A stretch of DNA of 64,000 nt from Pseudomonas palmensis (GCF_017848315.1 NZ_JAFKEC010000014.1:1-64000); one strand, 5' to 3'; shown: positions 41,656-54,800, counted from the first letter of the stretch. Notes: generated by a model not told the origin, from the sequence alone. Numbers and translations: made by a program.

Positions 41656-43214
41656 CCGCCAGAGAGCAGAAGCGCCAACCCCTTTCCACCGGGTCCGAGT
41701 GGACGTTCGAGCTGATCCAGGCCTACGACCGCGAAATCAGTCGCCTGGCCGAGCGCTACGCCCTGGACACCTACCCCAACCAGATCGAGGTGATTACCGC
41801 CGAGCAGATGATGGACGCCTATGCGTCGGTCGGCATGCCGCTGGGCTATCACCACTGGTCATACGGCAAGCATTTCCTGAGCACAGAAAAATCGTACAGT
41901 CGCGGCCAGATGGGCCTGGCCTACGAAATCGTGATCAATTCCGACCCCTGCATCGCCTACCTGATGGAGGAGAACACCATCTGCATGCAGGCGCTGGTGG
42001 TAGCGCACGCGTGCTACGGGCACAACAGCTTCTTCAAGGGCAACTACCTGTTCCGCACCTGGACCGACGCCAGCTCGATCATCGACTACCTGGTGTTCGC
42101 CAAGCAGTACATCACCCAGTGCGAGGAGCGCCACGGCATCGACGCGGTGGAAGACCTGCTGGACTCCTGCCATGCCCTGATGAACTACGGCGTCGACCGC
42201 TACAAGCGGCCCTACCCGATCTCCGCCGAAGAAGAGCGTCGCCGCCAGAAAGACCGCGAAGAACACCTGCAAAAGCAGATCAACGACCTGTGGCGCACCA
42301 TTCCCAAGGGCACCGACAAGTACAACGAGAAAGACAATGCGCGCTTCCCGGCCGAACCGCAGGAAAACATCCTGTACTTCATCGAGAAGCACGCCCCGCT
42401 GCTCGAACCCTGGCAACGCGAGATCGTGCGCATCGTGCGCAAGATCGCACAGTACTTCTACCCGCAACGCCAGACCCAGGTGATGAACGAAGGCTGGGCG
42501 ACCTTCTGGCACTACACCCTGATGAACGACCTGTACGACGAGGGCCTCGTGACCGAGGGCTTCATGATGGAGTTTCTGCAGTCGCACACCAGCGTTGTGT
42601 TCCAGCCAGGCTTCGACAGCCCCTATTACAGCGGCATCAACCCCTATGCCCTGGGTTTTGCCATGTACCGCGACATCCGGCGCATGTGCGAGCACCCCAC
42701 AGAGGAAGACCGCCGGTGGTTCCCCGAGATTGCCGGCAGCGACTGGCTGTCGACCATCAAGTTCGCCATGAGCAGCTTCAAGGACGAGAGCTTCATCCTG
42801 CAGTACCTGTCGCCCACGGTGATTCGCGACCTCAAGCTGTTCAGCATCCTGGACGACGACCAGAAGGACGACCTGCTGGTACCGGCCATCCACGACGAAG
42901 CAGGCTACCGCACCATCCGCGAGATCCTGGCCGCGCAATACAACCTGGGCAACCGCGAACCCAACGTGCAGATCTGGAGTATAGACCGGCGTGGCGATCG
43001 CTCGCTGACGCTGCGTCACCAGCAACATGACCGCAAACCGCTGGGCGACTCCACCGACGAGGTGCTCAAGCACCTGCACCGCCTGTGGGGCTTCGACATC
43101 CATCTGGAGACCCTGCAAGGCGACCAGGTGATGAAGACCCACCACGTCCCCCCAAAGGGCGAACACGGCGAAGGTGACTACGGACGGCTGGACCTGGCTG
43201 TCGTCCACCTGTAG
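41652..43214 (+). CDS. SpoVR/YcgB family protein
   Basis: 520-residue SpoVR-like protein. It includes the conserved [10 protein letters not shown] near residue 68, the [16 protein letters not shown] motif, and the helical DELLDSC and [10 protein letters not shown] segments. The molecular function is unknown; in Bacillus it affects spore cortex. Translationally coupled to yeaH. Transcription is probably stopped by the long hairpin at 43226-43277. Confidence 0.92.
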   Translation: MTAREQKRQPLSTGSEWTFELIQAYDREISRLAERYALDTYPNQIEVITAEQMMDAYASVGMPLGYHHWSYGKHFLSTEKSYSRGQMGLAYEIVINSDPCIAYLMEENTICMQALVVAHACYGHNSFFKGNYLFRTWTDASSIIDYLVFAKQYITQCEERHGIDAVEDLLDSCHALMNYGVDRYKRPYPISAEEERRRQKDREEHLQKQINDLWRTIPKGTDKYNEKDNARFPAEPQENILYFIEKHAPLLEPWQREIVRIVRKIAQYFYPQRQTQVMNEGWATFWHYTLMNDLYDEGLVTEGFMMEFLQSHTSVVFQPGFDSPYYSGINPYALGFAMYRDIRRMCEHPTEEDRRWFPEIAGSDWLSTIKFAMSSFKDESFILQYLSPTVIRDLKLFSILDDDQKDDLLVPAIHDEAGYRTIREILAAQYNLGNREPNVQIWSIDRRGDRSLTLRHQQHDRKPLGDSTDEVLKHLHRLWGFDIHLETLQGDQVMKTHHVPPKGEHGEGDYGRLDLAVVHL

Positions 43215-43225
43215 CCGCCCGCGCC

Positions 43226-43277
43226 AACCTCCGTTGTGGCCAGACAGGGTATCCTGTGGCCTCAACGGAGGTTTTTT
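43226..43277 (+). terminator. terminator hairpin whose 3' arm is the cca Shine-Dalgarno
   Basis: A perfect 11-bp outer stem AACCTCCGTTG / CAACGGAGGTT (43226-43236 with 43263-43273) encloses an inner stem (GGCCA..CAGG-GTAT-CCTG-TGGCC) and is followed by a T-run (43272-43277) and then the cca ATG at 43279. It looks like a strong Rho-independent terminator for spoVR. The same 3' arm contains GGAGG, the cca ribosome binding site, which would be buried in the stem. Confidence 0.75.
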
Positions 43278-43278
43278 C

Positions 43279-44508
43279 ATGCAGATCTATAAAGTCGGTG
43301 GTGCCGTGCGCGACCGCCTGCTGGGCAGGCCGGTCACCGATATCGACTGGGTGGTGGTGGGTGCGACGGTCGAGCAGATGCAGGCCCAGGGCTACCGTCC
43401 GGTGGGGGCCGACTTCCCCGTCTTCCTTCACCCTCACAGCGGTGAAGAATATGCACTGGCGCGTACGGAGCGCAAAAGCGGGCGCGGCTATGGCGGCTTC
43501 ACCTTCCATGCCAGCCCCGAGGTCACACTGGAAGAAGACCTGGTGCGGCGCGACCTGACCATCAATGCAATGGCCGAGGACGAACAGGGCCGGATCACCG
43601 ACCCGCACAAGGGCCAGCAGGATCTCCAAGACCGGATTTTACGCCACGTTTCCCCCGCGTTCGCCGAAGATCCCCTGCGTGTGCTGCGCGTAGCGCGTTT
43701 CGCCGCGCGCTATGCCGGGCTGGGTTTCCAGGTAGCCCCCGAAACCCTCGCACTGATGCGCGAGCTGAGCGAGTCGGGTGAACTGCAGGCCCTTACCGCC
43801 GAGCGCAGCTGGAAGGAAATCGCCCGCGCCCTGATGGAAGAGCAACCCCAGGTGTTCATTCAGGTGCTGCGTGATTGCGGGGCGCTGAAGCAGTTGATGC
43901 CCGAACTCGACGTGCTGTTCGGCGTTCCGCAACCTGCGGCGCATCATCCTGAAATCGACACCGGCGTGCATACCCTGTCGGTGCTGGAGCAGGCGGCCCG
44001 TCACAACCAGCCGCTGACGGTACGCTGGGCCTGCCTGCTGCATGACCTGGGCAAAGGCCTGACCCCCGAAGAGGAGTGGCCGCGGCATATCGCCCATGAG
44101 CACCGCGGGCTGAAGGCGATCAAGGCGGTCAACCAGCGCTTCAAGGTACCGCGCGACTGCCAGGAACTGGCCTTGCTGGTGGGCGAGTACCATACCCATG
44201 GCCACCGGGCCCTGGAGCTGAAGGCATCGACCTTGCTGGAGTTGCTGCAGCGCTTCGACGTGTACCGGCGCCCGCAACGCTTTGAAGAGTTCATCGCCGC
44301 GTGCGAGATGGACGCGCGCGGGCGACTGGGGTTGGAGGAGCGTGATTATCCACAGGCCGCCTACCTGCGTGGCGCAGCAGACGCCGCGCGGGCAGTGGCG
44401 GTGCAGCCACTGGTAGAGAAGGGCTTCACCGGCCAGGGCCTGGGCGAGGCGATCAAGCGCGAGCGGCTGAGTGCGCTCAAGGACTACAAGGAAAGCGCCA
44501 AACCCTGA
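43279..44508 (+). CDS. cca: multifunctional CCA-adding tRNA nucleotidyltransferase with HD domain
   Basis: Adds or repairs the CCA end of tRNAs. 409 residues: class II nucleotidyltransferase head with [12 protein letters not shown] and [18 protein letters not shown], then the HD phosphohydrolase domain ([19 protein letters not shown]) that makes bacterial Cca multifunctional. Start 43279 ([10 protein letters not shown]) is fixed by GGAGG, which lies in the 3' arm of the hairpin before it. The gene is the last on this strand before the convergent fol genes. Confidence 0.95.
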   Translation: MQIYKVGGAVRDRLLGRPVTDIDWVVVGATVEQMQAQGYRPVGADFPVFLHPHSGEEYALARTERKSGRGYGGFTFHASPEVTLEEDLVRRDLTINAMAEDEQGRITDPHKGQQDLQDRILRHVSPAFAEDPLRVLRVARFAARYAGLGFQVAPETLALMRELSESGELQALTAERSWKEIARALMEEQPQVFIQVLRDCGALKQLMPELDVLFGVPQPAAHHPEIDTGVHTLSVLEQAARHNQPLTVRWACLLHDLGKGLTPEEEWPRHIAHEHRGLKAIKAVNQRFKVPRDCQELALLVGEYHTHGHRALELKASTLLELLQRFDVYRRPQRFEEFIAACEMDARGRLGLEERDYPQAAYLRGAADAARAVAVQPLVEKGFTGQGLGEAIKRERLSALKDYKESAKP

Positions 44509-44524
44509 ATCGATAGGCCGGCAA

Positions 44525-44549
44525 GGGCGGCGATTCCTGATTGCCGCCC
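44525..44549. terminator. candidate bidirectional terminator cca/folK
   Basis: GGGCGGC (44525-44531) pairs with GCCGCCC (44543-44549), extended inward by CGATT/ATTG wobble pairing, in the convergent gap between cca and folK. T-runs are weak. Confidence 0.45.
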
Positions 44550-44556
44550 CTGACCG

Positions 44557-45066
44557 TCAGTCCAGCGGCAGCGCCTTGCCATTCCAGGTGAATGGCACCG
44601 GTTCGAGCACCTGGTCGATCTGCGCCTGCTGCCACAACTGGGCCATGCTCTTGCCTGCTCCAGGGTGCACCAGTTCCGGCGCGATCAACGACAATGGCCA
44701 CAAGACGAACGCATTCTTGAGAATTTCGGCCCTTGGCAACACCAGGCCGTCGAAACTGCCGTGCAGGTCACCATACATCAGCACGTCGATATCCAGCGGC
44801 AGCCCCTTGCGATCCGGAGCATAACGGCCGTTGTCGGCCTCGATGAACTTCAGGCGACGGTCCAGTTCAAGCAATGGCAGGTCGGTCAGGCCGGTGACCA
44901 CCAGATTGAAAAACGGCCCGCTCTTGATGCCCACCGCCTGGCTTTCGAACACCGTCGAGCAGCGCATGTCCCTGAGCATCGCAGCCAGCGCATCGAGCCC
45001 GGCGCCGAGGTGCCGCTCGCGCTCGATGTTGCTGCCAAGGCCTAGGTATACCGGGGTCAGAGACAT
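44557..45066 (-). CDS. folK: 6-hydroxymethyl-7,8-dihydropterin pyrophosphokinase
   Basis: HPPK of folate synthesis. 169 residues with YLGLGSNIERERHL at the N terminus, VFESQAVG and the metal-site PLDIDVLMYGD. It overlaps folB by about ten bases, so the consecutive steps aldolase (FolB) and pyrophosphokinase are coupled. Confidence 0.95.
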   Translation of the reverse strand: MSLTPVYLGLGSNIERERHLGAGLDALAAMLRDMRCSTVFESQAVGIKSGPFFNLVVTGLTDLPLLELDRRLKFIEADNGRYAPDRKGLPLDIDVLMYGDLHGSFDGLVLPRAEILKNAFVLWPLSLIAPELVHPGAGKSMAQLWQQAQIDQVLEPVPFTWNGKALPLD

Positions 45067-45410
45067 CCGCGCTCGATCTCCACGCCCACCCCGCTTGCCG
45101 CCGCGATGGCGCCAGGCTTGGTCAGCTTCAGTTGCAGCCAGGGAATCTGGAACTCGTCCATCAGCACCTTGGCCAGGCGTTCGGCGAACGTCTCGACCAG
45201 CTCATAGCTGGCCTGTTCGGCAAATGCCTGGATACGTGCCGTGACGCTGGCATAGTCCAGGGCCAGGCTCAGGTCGTCGCCGGCCGCCGCCGGGCGATTG
45301 TCCCAGGCGAACCGCAGGTCCAGGCGCAGGCACTGGCGAATACCGCGTTCCCAGTCATAGGCGCCGATCACGGTGTCGACTTCCAGCCCTTCGATGAACA
45401 CTCTGTCCAA
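45057..45410 (-). CDS. folB: dihydroneopterin aldolase
   Basis: Cleaves dihydroneopterin to 6-hydroxymethyl-dihydropterin. 117 residues with [22 protein letters not shown] at the N terminus and the catalytic LKLTKPGAI near the C terminus. The start is TTG at 45410, the equivalent of the MDRVFIEGL start of relatives, with GGAGAG eight bases upstream; no ATG fits. Confidence 0.92.
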   Translation of the reverse strand: MDRVFIEGLEVDTVIGAYDWERGIRQCLRLDLRFAWDNRPAAAGDDLSLALDYASVTARIQAFAEQASYELVETFAERLAKVLMDEFQIPWLQLKLTKPGAIAAASGVGVEIERGCL

Positions 45411-45484
45411 GCACTTCTCTCCACAGCACGACAAGGGCGCCTTGCGCCGCTAGAATCAGGGCGTCCTCGCCCGGAATAGTTAGC

Positions 45485-46054
45485 ATGTTTTGGTTACTGG
45501 CGTCGCTCGCCTACCTGCTCGGCTCGCTGTCCTTCGCCATCGTTCTCAGCCGCCTGAGCGGCAGCCCCGACCCGCGTGCCTGCGGCTCAGGCAATGCCGG
45601 CGCCACCAACATGCTGCGTCTGGCAGGCCGCAAGCTGGCGATCCTGACCCTGCTTGGCGACCTGTGCAAGGGCCTGTTGCCCGTGCTCATCGCCAGCCTG
45701 GTCGGCCTCAACGAGCAGCAGCAGGCCTGGATAGGCCTGTGCGCGGTGGTCGGCCACCTGTTTCCGCTGTACTTCCGCTTTCGCGGCGGCAAGGGCGTGG
45801 CCACTGCCGCCGGCGTGCTGCTGGGGCTCTACCCCCCGGCCGCCCTGCTGGCCATCAGCGCATGGCTGCTGACCTTCTACCTGACCCGCACCAGCTCGCT
45901 GGCCGCCTTGATCGCAACGCCCCTGGCCCTGCCCCTGCTGGCCTGGCGCGAACCCGAGGCGCTGCTGCCGATGAGCGTGCTGACCGTGCTCATCGTATGG
46001 CGCCATCGCGGCAATCTACGCGACCTTTTTGCCGGGCGCGAACGGCATTTCTGA
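45485..46054 (+). CDS. plsY: acyl-phosphate glycerol-3-phosphate acyltransferase
   Basis: Membrane acyltransferase that makes lysophosphatidate from acyl-phosphate (with PlsX). 189 residues, about five helices, with the PlsY motifs [11 protein letters not shown] and [18 protein letters not shown]. Divergent from folB; candidate -10 TAGAAT lies just upstream. Converges on tsaD. Confidence 0.95.
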   Translation: MFWLLASLAYLLGSLSFAIVLSRLSGSPDPRACGSGNAGATNMLRLAGRKLAILTLLGDLCKGLLPVLIASLVGLNEQQQAWIGLCAVVGHLFPLYFRFRGGKGVATAAGVLLGLYPPAALLAISAWLLTFYLTRTSSLAALIATPLALPLLAWREPEALLPMSVLTVLIVWRHRGNLRDLFAGRERHF

Positions 46055-46062
46055 GGCGTTCA

Positions 46063-46079
46063 CATGAGCGGCGCTCATG
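46063..46079. terminator. stem-loop in plsY/tsaD convergent gap
   Basis: Perfect 7-bp stem CATGAGC-GGC-GCTCATG in the 26-bp gap between convergent plsY and tsaD. There is no T-run, so it is at most a bidirectional 3'-end stabiliser. Confidence 0.35.
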
Positions 46080-46080
46080 C

Positions 46081-47106
46081 TCACAGCCCCTGCAACTGCT
46101 CCATCGGCCAGCGTGCCTGCACGCTGATCGCCAGGGTTTCCCGCTGCCCGGCCGCCAGACGCTGGCACCCGGCATAGGCGATCATCGCGCCGTTGTCGGT
46201 GCAGAACTCGGGTCGCGCGTAGTACACATTGCCCTTGAGCCCGGCCAGCATCTCCTCCAGCGAGGCACGCAGGGCCTTGTTGGCACTCACCCCACCTGCG
46301 ATCACCAGGCGCTTGAGCCCGGCCTGCTTGAGGGCGCGCTTGCACTTGATGGTCAAAGTCTCCACCACCGCCTGCTGGAACGCCAGAGCGATGTCGCAAC
46401 GGGTCTGCTCGGTGTCGTCCCCGGTACGCTGGCACTGCTGCCAGGTGTTCAGGGCAAAGGTCTTCAGGCCGCTGAAGCTGAAATCCAGGCCCGGACGATC
46501 GGTCATCGGCCGCGGGAACACGAACCGACCCGGCACGCCCTGCAGCGCCAGGCGCGCGATCTCCGGGCCACCGGGATAGTTCAGGCCCATCATCTTGGCC
46601 GTCTTGTCAAACGCTTCGCCGGCCGCATCGTCGAGGGACTCGCCAAGCAGTTCGTACTGGCCGATGCCATCCACACGTACCAACTGCGTATGGCCGCCCG
46701 ACACCAGCAAGGCGACGAACGGAAACTCCGGCGGTTGCGCCTCGAGCATCGGTGCCAGCAGGTGGCCCTCCATGTGGTGCACGCCCAGGGCCGGGATGCC
46801 CCAGGCAAACGCCAGCGCCTGGGCGCACGAAGCCCCCACCAGCAGCGCCCCGACCAGGCCAGGGCCTGCCGTGTAGGCGATGGCGTCGATCTCGGTGGCC
46901 ACGCAGTCGGCCTCGGCCAGCACCTGGCGGATCAACGGCAGCATGCGCTTGACGTGATCACGCGAGGCCAGCTCCGGCACAACCCCGCCATACGCGCGGT
47001 GCAGGTCGATCTGACTGAACAGTGCATCGGCCAGCAGGCCGCGTTCGCTGTCGTATAATGCGACACCAGTTTCGTCGCAGGATGTTTCCAATCCCAGTAC
47101 TAGCAT
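46081..47106 (-). CDS. tsaD: tRNA N6-adenosine threonylcarbamoyltransferase
   Basis: Transfers the threonylcarbamoyl group to A37 of ANN-decoding tRNAs with TsaB/TsaE. The 341-residue ASKHA-fold protein shows [16 protein letters not shown], the metal histidines HHMEGH near residue 110 and the C-terminal [13 protein letters not shown]. It is divergent from rpsU, the classical arrangement next to the macromolecular synthesis operon. Confidence 0.96.
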   Translation of the reverse strand: MLVLGLETSCDETGVALYDSERGLLADALFSQIDLHRAYGGVVPELASRDHVKRMLPLIRQVLAEADCVATEIDAIAYTAGPGLVGALLVGASCAQALAFAWGIPALGVHHMEGHLLAPMLEAQPPEFPFVALLVSGGHTQLVRVDGIGQYELLGESLDDAAGEAFDKTAKMMGLNYPGGPEIARLALQGVPGRFVFPRPMTDRPGLDFSFSGLKTFALNTWQQCQRTGDDTEQTRCDIALAFQQAVVETLTIKCKRALKQAGLKRLVIAGGVSANKALRASLEEMLAGLKGNVYYARPEFCTDNGAMIAYAGCQRLAAGQRETLAISVQARWPMEQLQGL

Positions 47107-47210
47107 GGGTTTGCGCCTTGTTGGGGCTGAATTCGAAGGCGCGCATGATAGTCCTCGCTCCCGGTGCCGACCAGCGGTTTTCGATCAGAGGCTTTGCATT
47201 CAGGCCAGCT

Positions 47211-47233
47211 AAGGGTTAACATCCGCAACCCTT
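47211..47233. promoter_or_regulatory. inverted repeat upstream of rpsU
   Basis: AAGGGTT-N9-AACCCTT in the 202-bp tsaD/rpsU divergent region, downstream of a weak TTGCAT...TTAACA promoter candidate for rpsU. It could be an operator or a stem in the rpsU leader. Confidence 0.3.
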
Positions 47234-47308
47234 AAAAACCGACGTTCTCCAGTGCACATATTTGCCACGAGTTCGTTGACCCCCGGTAATGAATGAAGGT
47301 AGCTCTGG

Positions 47309-47524
47309 ATGCCAGCCGTCAAAGTTAAAGAGAACGAACCCTTCGACGTAGCTCTGCGTCGTTTCAAGCGCTCCTGCGAAAAAGCCGGTGTACTGGCTGA
47401 AGTTCGTAGCCGCGAATTTTACGAGAAGCCAACTTCCGAGCGTAAGCGCAAGGCAGCAGCCGCTGTCAAACGCCACGCCAAGAAAGTTCAGCGCGAACAG
47501 CGCCGCGCCGTTCGTCTGTACTGA
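47309..47524 (+). CDS. rpsU: 30S ribosomal protein S21
   Basis: 71-residue basic protein, [28 protein letters not shown] at the N terminus and [18 protein letters not shown] at the C terminus, the standard S21 sequence. It is first in the rpsU-dnaG-rpoD macromolecular synthesis operon. Confidence 0.97.
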
Positions 47525-47844
47525 TACAGACGTTCGTCGCCAGCTTCTGCCATGCCCGGTGCAAGCCGGGCTGTCGGCAGTTGATGCTGTTTCCTCTGGC
47601 CTGGACCTTCGGGTCGAGCGCCTGAGATGCCCAAACTGCTATGCAGCAAGGGCAAGCCTGCCTCACACGTCAGACCTGGCCTAACCGCCAGCAGTGCACG
47701 TCACCCCTGACGAGCCTTCACCGGCTGCAGACGAGCACACCCCTTTCCTTTTTTGTGTCACGTCATTCGAGCTTGCGTCGAATGCGTCGCTGTTCCCGCA
47801 GCATTAGCGATTACACTTGATTGTCGCCTGATGACGAGAGTGCC
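47525..47844. other. 320-bp rpsU-dnaG intergenic region
   Basis: No gene is visible. It holds a GCCCGG-TGCAA-GCCGGGC-type hairpin soon after rpsU (no clear T-run), a CTTTTTTT-like tract near 47745, and a perfect inverted repeat CATTCGA-GCTTGCG-TCGAATG (47764-47784) about 60 nt before dnaG. These are expected positions for internal termination/processing and a dnaG promoter, but neither can be fixed by eye. Confidence 0.5.
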
Positions 47845-49824
47845 ATGGCCGGGCTGATTCCCCAGAGTTTTATTGACGACCTCCTCAACCGCACCGACAT
47901 CGTCGACGTGGTGAGTTCGCGTGTAAACCTGAAAAAGTCCGGCAAGAACCACACGGCCTGCTGCCCGTTCCACAAGGAGAAGACCCCCTCCTTCAGCGTC
48001 AGCCCCGACAAGCAGTTCTACTACTGCTTCGGTTGCGGCGCCGGCGGCAACGCCTTGGGCTTCATCATGGACCACGACAACCTGGACTTCCCCCAGGCTG
48101 TCGAAGAGCTGGCCAAGGCCGCCGGCATGGAAGTGCCGCGCGAAGAGAGCAGCCGCGGGCAAAAGCCCCGCCAGCCCACCGATTCGCCGCTGTACCCGCT
48201 GCTCGAGGCCGCTGCCGAGTTCTATCGCCAGGCCCTGAAGAACCACCCGACACGCCGCTCGGCCGTCGAATACCTCAAGGGCCGCGGCCTGTCCGGCGAA
48301 ATCGCTCGCGACTTCGGCCTGGGCTTCGCGCCGCCGGGCTGGGACAACCTGTTCAAGCACCTGAGCAGCGACGCCCTGCAGCAAAAGGCCATGGTCGACG
48401 CCGGCCTGCTGATCGAGAATGCCGAGACCGGCAAGCGCTATGACCGCTTCCGCGACCGCGTGATGTTTCCCATCCGCGACAGCCGTGGCCGGGTCATCGC
48501 CTTCGGTGGGCGGGTGCTGGGCGACGACAAGCCCAAGTACCTGAACTCCCCCGAAACCCCTGTGTTCCACAAGGGCCAGGAGCTCTACGGGCTGTACGAG
48601 GCACGCAAGTTCAACCGCAACCTCGACGAGATCATCGTGGTCGAGGGCTACATGGACGTCATCGCCCTGGCCCAGCAAGGTTTGCGCAATGCCGTGGCCA
48701 CCCTTGGCACCGCCACCAGCGAAGACCACCTCAAGCGCCTGTTCCGCGTGGTGCCCAGCGTGCTGTTCTGCTTCGACGGCGACCAGGCCGGCCGCAATGC
48801 CGCCTGGCGTGCCCTGGAAGCCACGCTGTCGAGCCTGCAGGACGGGCGCAAGGCGCGCTTTCTGTTCCTGCCCGAAGGCGAAGACCCGGACACCCTGGTG
48901 CGTGCCGAGGGCACCGACGCCTTCCGTGCGCGCATCAACCAGCATGCTCAGCCGCTGGCCGATTACTTCTTCCAGCAACTGACCGAAGAAGCCGACCCGC
49001 GGTCGCTCGAAGGCAAGGCGCACATGGTGACCCTGGCCGCGCCGTTGATCGACAAAGTGCCCGGTGCCAACCTCAAGGCCCTGATGCGCAACCGCCTGCG
49101 CGAAATAACCGGCCTGGACCTGCACCAGGTCGAACAACTGGCCCACAGCGCCCCCAGCGAGGCGCCACCGGCGTACGACCCGGGCATCGACTACGATGCG
49201 ATTCCCGACTACAGCCCGGATTACAGCGACTTCCACCAGCCCGAGCATTTCCAGCCGCAGCAGCAACAATGGACACCAAGCCAGGGCGGGCAGAAGAAGA
49301 AGTGGGAAGGCAAGCCCTGGGACAAGAAGGGCAAGCCGTGGGACAAGAACGGCAAACGCGACTTCCAGCCACCGCCGCGGGTGCCGACGTCGGTGGAACC
49401 GCCGACCTTGAGCGCCCTGCGCACCCTCATGCACCATCCGCAACTGGCCAAGAAGGTCGAGGATGCCAGCCATTTCGCCGCTGAAGAGCATGTGTATGCC
49501 CAGCTGCTGGTGGCGTTGCTCGAAGCCTTGCAAAAGAATCCTGAGCTACGCTCCTTACAGCTGATCGCGCGTTGGCACGGCACCGAACAGGGCCGATTGT
49601 TGCGCGCATTGGCAGAAAAGGAATGGCTGATCGATGCCGACAACCTTGAACAACAGTTTTTCGACACCATAACTAGCTTGTCCGCTCGCCAACGCGAGCG
49701 CAGCCTGGAACATCTGCTCAGGAAAGCACGTCAAAGTGAGTTGAGCGCAGACGAGAAAAATCAGCTGCGTGACCTGTTAAGCCGGAATGTTCCCGCACAA
49801 ACCCCGACCTCAACTGGCGCGTGA
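47845..49824 (+). CDS. dnaG: DNA primase
   Basis: Makes RNA primers at the replication fork. 659 residues: N-terminal CHC2 zinc finger (CCPFHKEKTPSFS...FYYCFGCGAGG, about 38-66), catalytic core with Toprim VEGYMDVIAL, and a C-terminal helicase-binding domain. Between core and C domain is a Pro/Gln/Lys/Trp-rich linker with a short repeat (GKPWDKKGKPWDKNGK). ATG 47845 (MAGLIPQSF) is preferred to a TTG eight codons earlier. Confidence 0.96.
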   Translation: MAGLIPQSFIDDLLNRTDIVDVVSSRVNLKKSGKNHTACCPFHKEKTPSFSVSPDKQFYYCFGCGAGGNALGFIMDHDNLDFPQAVEELAKAAGMEVPREESSRGQKPRQPTDSPLYPLLEAAAEFYRQALKNHPTRRSAVEYLKGRGLSGEIARDFGLGFAPPGWDNLFKHLSSDALQQKAMVDAGLLIENAETGKRYDRFRDRVMFPIRDSRGRVIAFGGRVLGDDKPKYLNSPETPVFHKGQELYGLYEARKFNRNLDEIIVVEGYMDVIALAQQGLRNAVATLGTATSEDHLKRLFRVVPSVLFCFDGDQAGRNAAWRALEATLSSLQDGRKARFLFLPEGEDPDTLVRAEGTDAFRARINQHAQPLADYFFQQLTEEADPRSLEGKAHMVTLAAPLIDKVPGANLKALMRNRLREITGLDLHQVEQLAHSAPSEAPPAYDPGIDYDAIPDYSPDYSDFHQPEHFQPQQQQWTPSQGGQKKKWEGKPWDKKGKPWDKNGKRDFQPPPRVPTSVEPPTLSALRTLMHHPQLAKKVEDASHFAAEEHVYAQLLVALLEALQKNPELRSLQLIARWHGTEQGRLLRALAEKEWLIDADNLEQQFFDTITSLSARQRERSLEHLLRKARQSELSADEKNQLRDLLSRNVPAQTPTSTGA

Positions 49825-49838
49825 GGTCCTAGCTCGGG

Positions 49839-49844
49839 TATAAT
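49839..49844 (+). promoter_or_regulatory. -10 box of a candidate rpoD promoter
   Basis: A perfect TATAAT 47 nt before the rpoD ATG, in the 67-bp dnaG-rpoD gap. The matching -35 position (GGCGCG) is poor, so the promoter may need an activator or be weak. Confidence 0.4.
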
Positions 49845-49891
49845 CCTCGGCTTGTTTTTTGCCCGCCAAGACCTTCAGTGGATAGGGTGTT

Positions 49892-51745
<1,854 letters not shown>

Positions 51746-51750
51746 TGACG

Positions 51751-51780
51751 AACCCCGGCAAATGCCGGGGTTTTTCTTTT
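51751..51780 (+). terminator. rpoD terminator
   Basis: ACCCCGGC-AAAT-GCCGGGGT stem (51752-51771) followed by TTTTTCTTTTT. Strong Rho-independent terminator six bases after the rpoD stop. Confidence 0.9.
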
Positions 51781-51872
51781 TCAGGCCCTGACGTTTTAAC
51801 CCCTGCGTTCTTCGCCCTTCGGCCAAACCCCCGTCTACACTCGAATCTATCCACTTGAGTGACGAGGCCGCT

Positions 51873-54800
51873 ATGCCCAGACTGCCGGCCCTCGTGCTGC
51901 CCCTCCTGCTGATGTGGAGTGCAGCGGCCGGCGCCTTGACCCTGAACGACGAAGAGAAAGCCTGGCTCAGTGCGCATCCGCAGCTGCGCCTGGGCGTCGA
52001 CGCATCCTGGCCACCCTTCGAATACCGTGACCAGGACGGCAAGTACCAGGGATTGGCCGCCGACTACATTGCGTTGATCCAGGAGCGCCTGGGTGTTGTG
52101 TTCACGCCGATCGAGCCGAGCAGTTGGTCGGCCGTGCTCGAACAGGCCCGGCAGGGCCAGCTGGACCTGCTGCCCGGCATCATGTCCACCCCCGAACGCC
52201 AGGGCTACCTGGCCTTCACCCGCCCTTACCTCGACTTCCCCATCGTGATCCTGGCCCACGAAGGCGGGCCCAGGCCACGTGACCTCAAGGAGCTGTACGG
52301 CCTGAAAGTCGCCGTGGTGGAGAACTACGCCCCACACGAACTGCTGCGTACCCACCACCCCGACCTCAACCTGGTGGCGCTGCCCAATGTCAGCTCGGCG
52401 CTTCAGGCCCTGGCCACCGACGAAGTCGATGCCGTGGTCGGCGACCTCGCCTCCAGCGTCTGGAGCCTGCGCCAGCTAAAGCTCGAAGGGCTCTACGTCA
52501 GCGGCGAAACCCCTTACCGCTACCAGCTGGCCATGGCGGCCCCGCGCCAACAGAAGATGCTGATCGGCATCCTCGACAAGGTGATTGCCGACATGAGCCC
52601 GGCCGAGCTCAGTCATATCCAGGAGCGCTGGGTCGGCAAAGTGCTGGAAAACAGCAACCGCTGGCGCGACCTGCTGCTCTACGGCCTGCCCGGCATCCTG
52701 CTGCTGGTGGCGATACTGGCGGCGGTGATGCGCGTCAACCGTCGGCTAAGCTCGGAAATTTCCCGGCGCATAGCCCTGGAACAGGAGCTGCGCAGCAGCG
52801 AGTACCACTACCGCGGCCTGGTCGAGAGCCTCTCGGCGATTGCCTGGGAAGCCGATGCCAACAACTTCACCTACAGCTACGTCTCGCCCCACGCCGAAGA
52901 CCTGCTCGGCTACCCGATCAGCCAATGGCTCAAGCCCGGCTTCTGGCGCGACATCCTGCACCCGGACGACGCCCTCTGGGCACAGGCCTACTGCGACAGC
53001 GAAACCGCCGCCGGCCGCGACCACAGCCTGGACTACCGGGTGATCCGCGCCGATGGCAGGGTGCTGTGGGTACGCGACATCGTCAGCCTGATCGAGCATG
53101 GGCACACCCCGGTGATGCGCGGGCTGATGATCGACATCAGCGAAACCAAGAACACCGAGCAGGCCCTGCGTCTGTCGGAGCAGAAGTTCGCCTCGGTGTT
53201 CCAGCAATGCCCCGACATCCTGCTGATCGCCCGGGTCAGCGATGGCTGCCTGCTGGAGGTCAACGAAGCCTTCGAGGACCAGATCGGCCTGAGCCAGGAC
53301 CAGGTGATCGGCCGCACCGCCGCCGAGCTCAACCTGTGGGGCATCGAAGACCAGGGGCCAGCCCCGCTGCAGCGCCTGCAGGGCGGCAACATCCGCAACC
53401 TCGAAATGCCTTTTCGGCGCAGCAACGGCCAGCTGTTCACCGGGCTCACCTCGGCGGAGATCTTCGACCTGGACAGCACCCCGGCGCTGGTGGTGGCGGT
53501 GCGCGACATCAGCCAGCTCAAACAGACCCAGGAGCAACTGCAGACCTCCGAAGAAAAGTTCGCCAAGGCCTTCCACGCCTCGCCTGACGGCCTGCTGCTG
53601 TCGCGCCAGAGCGACGGGCTGCTGATCGAGGTCAACGACGGGTTCTGCCGCATCACCGGCTTCGATAGCCAGGTACTGGACCACAGCACCCTGGAGCTGG
53701 GCATCTGGGTAGACCTCAACGAGCGCCGGCAACTGCTCGAGCTGCTGAACCTAAACGGCTTCGTACGCGACTTCAGCTGCCACATCCGCCGCGCCGACGG
53801 GCAGATCCGCCTGTGCGAAGTCTCGGCGCGGCCGCTGCCGATTGCCGGCGTGGACTGCATGCTGACCATCGCCCGCGACATCACCGAGCGCCATCTGATG
53901 CAGGAAAAACTGCAACTGGCGGCCACTGTGTTCGAAAACACGGCCGAAGGCGTACTGATCACCGACATCGACCAGCACATCAGTGCGGTCAACCGCGCGT
54001 TCAGCGAAATCACCGGCTACAGCGAGTTCGAAGCGCTGGGCCAGACCCCGCGCCTGCTCGCCTCGGGCCAGCACGACAGCGCCTTCTACGCCGCCCTGTG
54101 GCATCAGCTGACCGCCGAGGGCCACTGGCAGGGCGAAATCCAGAACCGGCGCAAGAGCGGCGAGCTCTACCCTGCGTGGCTGACCATCAGCGCCGTGCGC
54201 AATCACGAGCGTGAGATCACCCACTTCGTCGCCGTGTTCGCCGACATCTCCAGCCTCAAGCATGCCCAGGCCGAGCTCGACTACCAGGCCCACCATGACC
54301 CCCTCACCGGCCTGCCCAACCGCACCCTGTTCGAAAGCCGGCTGCAGGCCGCACTCAGCAGCCCGCAGCCTTCGGGTCGCCAGGGCGCGGTACTGTTCCT
54401 CGACCTGGACCGCTTCAAGCACATCAACGACAGCCTCGGCCACCCGGTCGGCGACCTGCTGCTCAAGGCAATCGCGCAGCGCCTGAAAGAACAGGTGCGC
54501 GACAACGACACCGTGGCACGCCTGGGCGGGGACGAATTCATCATCCTGCTGCCCGGCCTGCACCAGCCAAGCGATGCCGAGCATATCGCCAACAAGCTAC
54601 TGGCCTGCTTTGGCGCACCGTTCCAGGCCGGCGAACACGAGTTCTTCACCAGTGCCAGTATCGGCACCAGCCTGTACCCCCAGGACGGCACCGACGTGGC
54701 CTCGTTGATCCGCAACGCCGATGCGGCCATGTACCGCTCCAAGGCCAAGGGGCGCAACCGGGTCGAGAGCTACACCCGCGACCTGACCGCCCAGGCCGCC

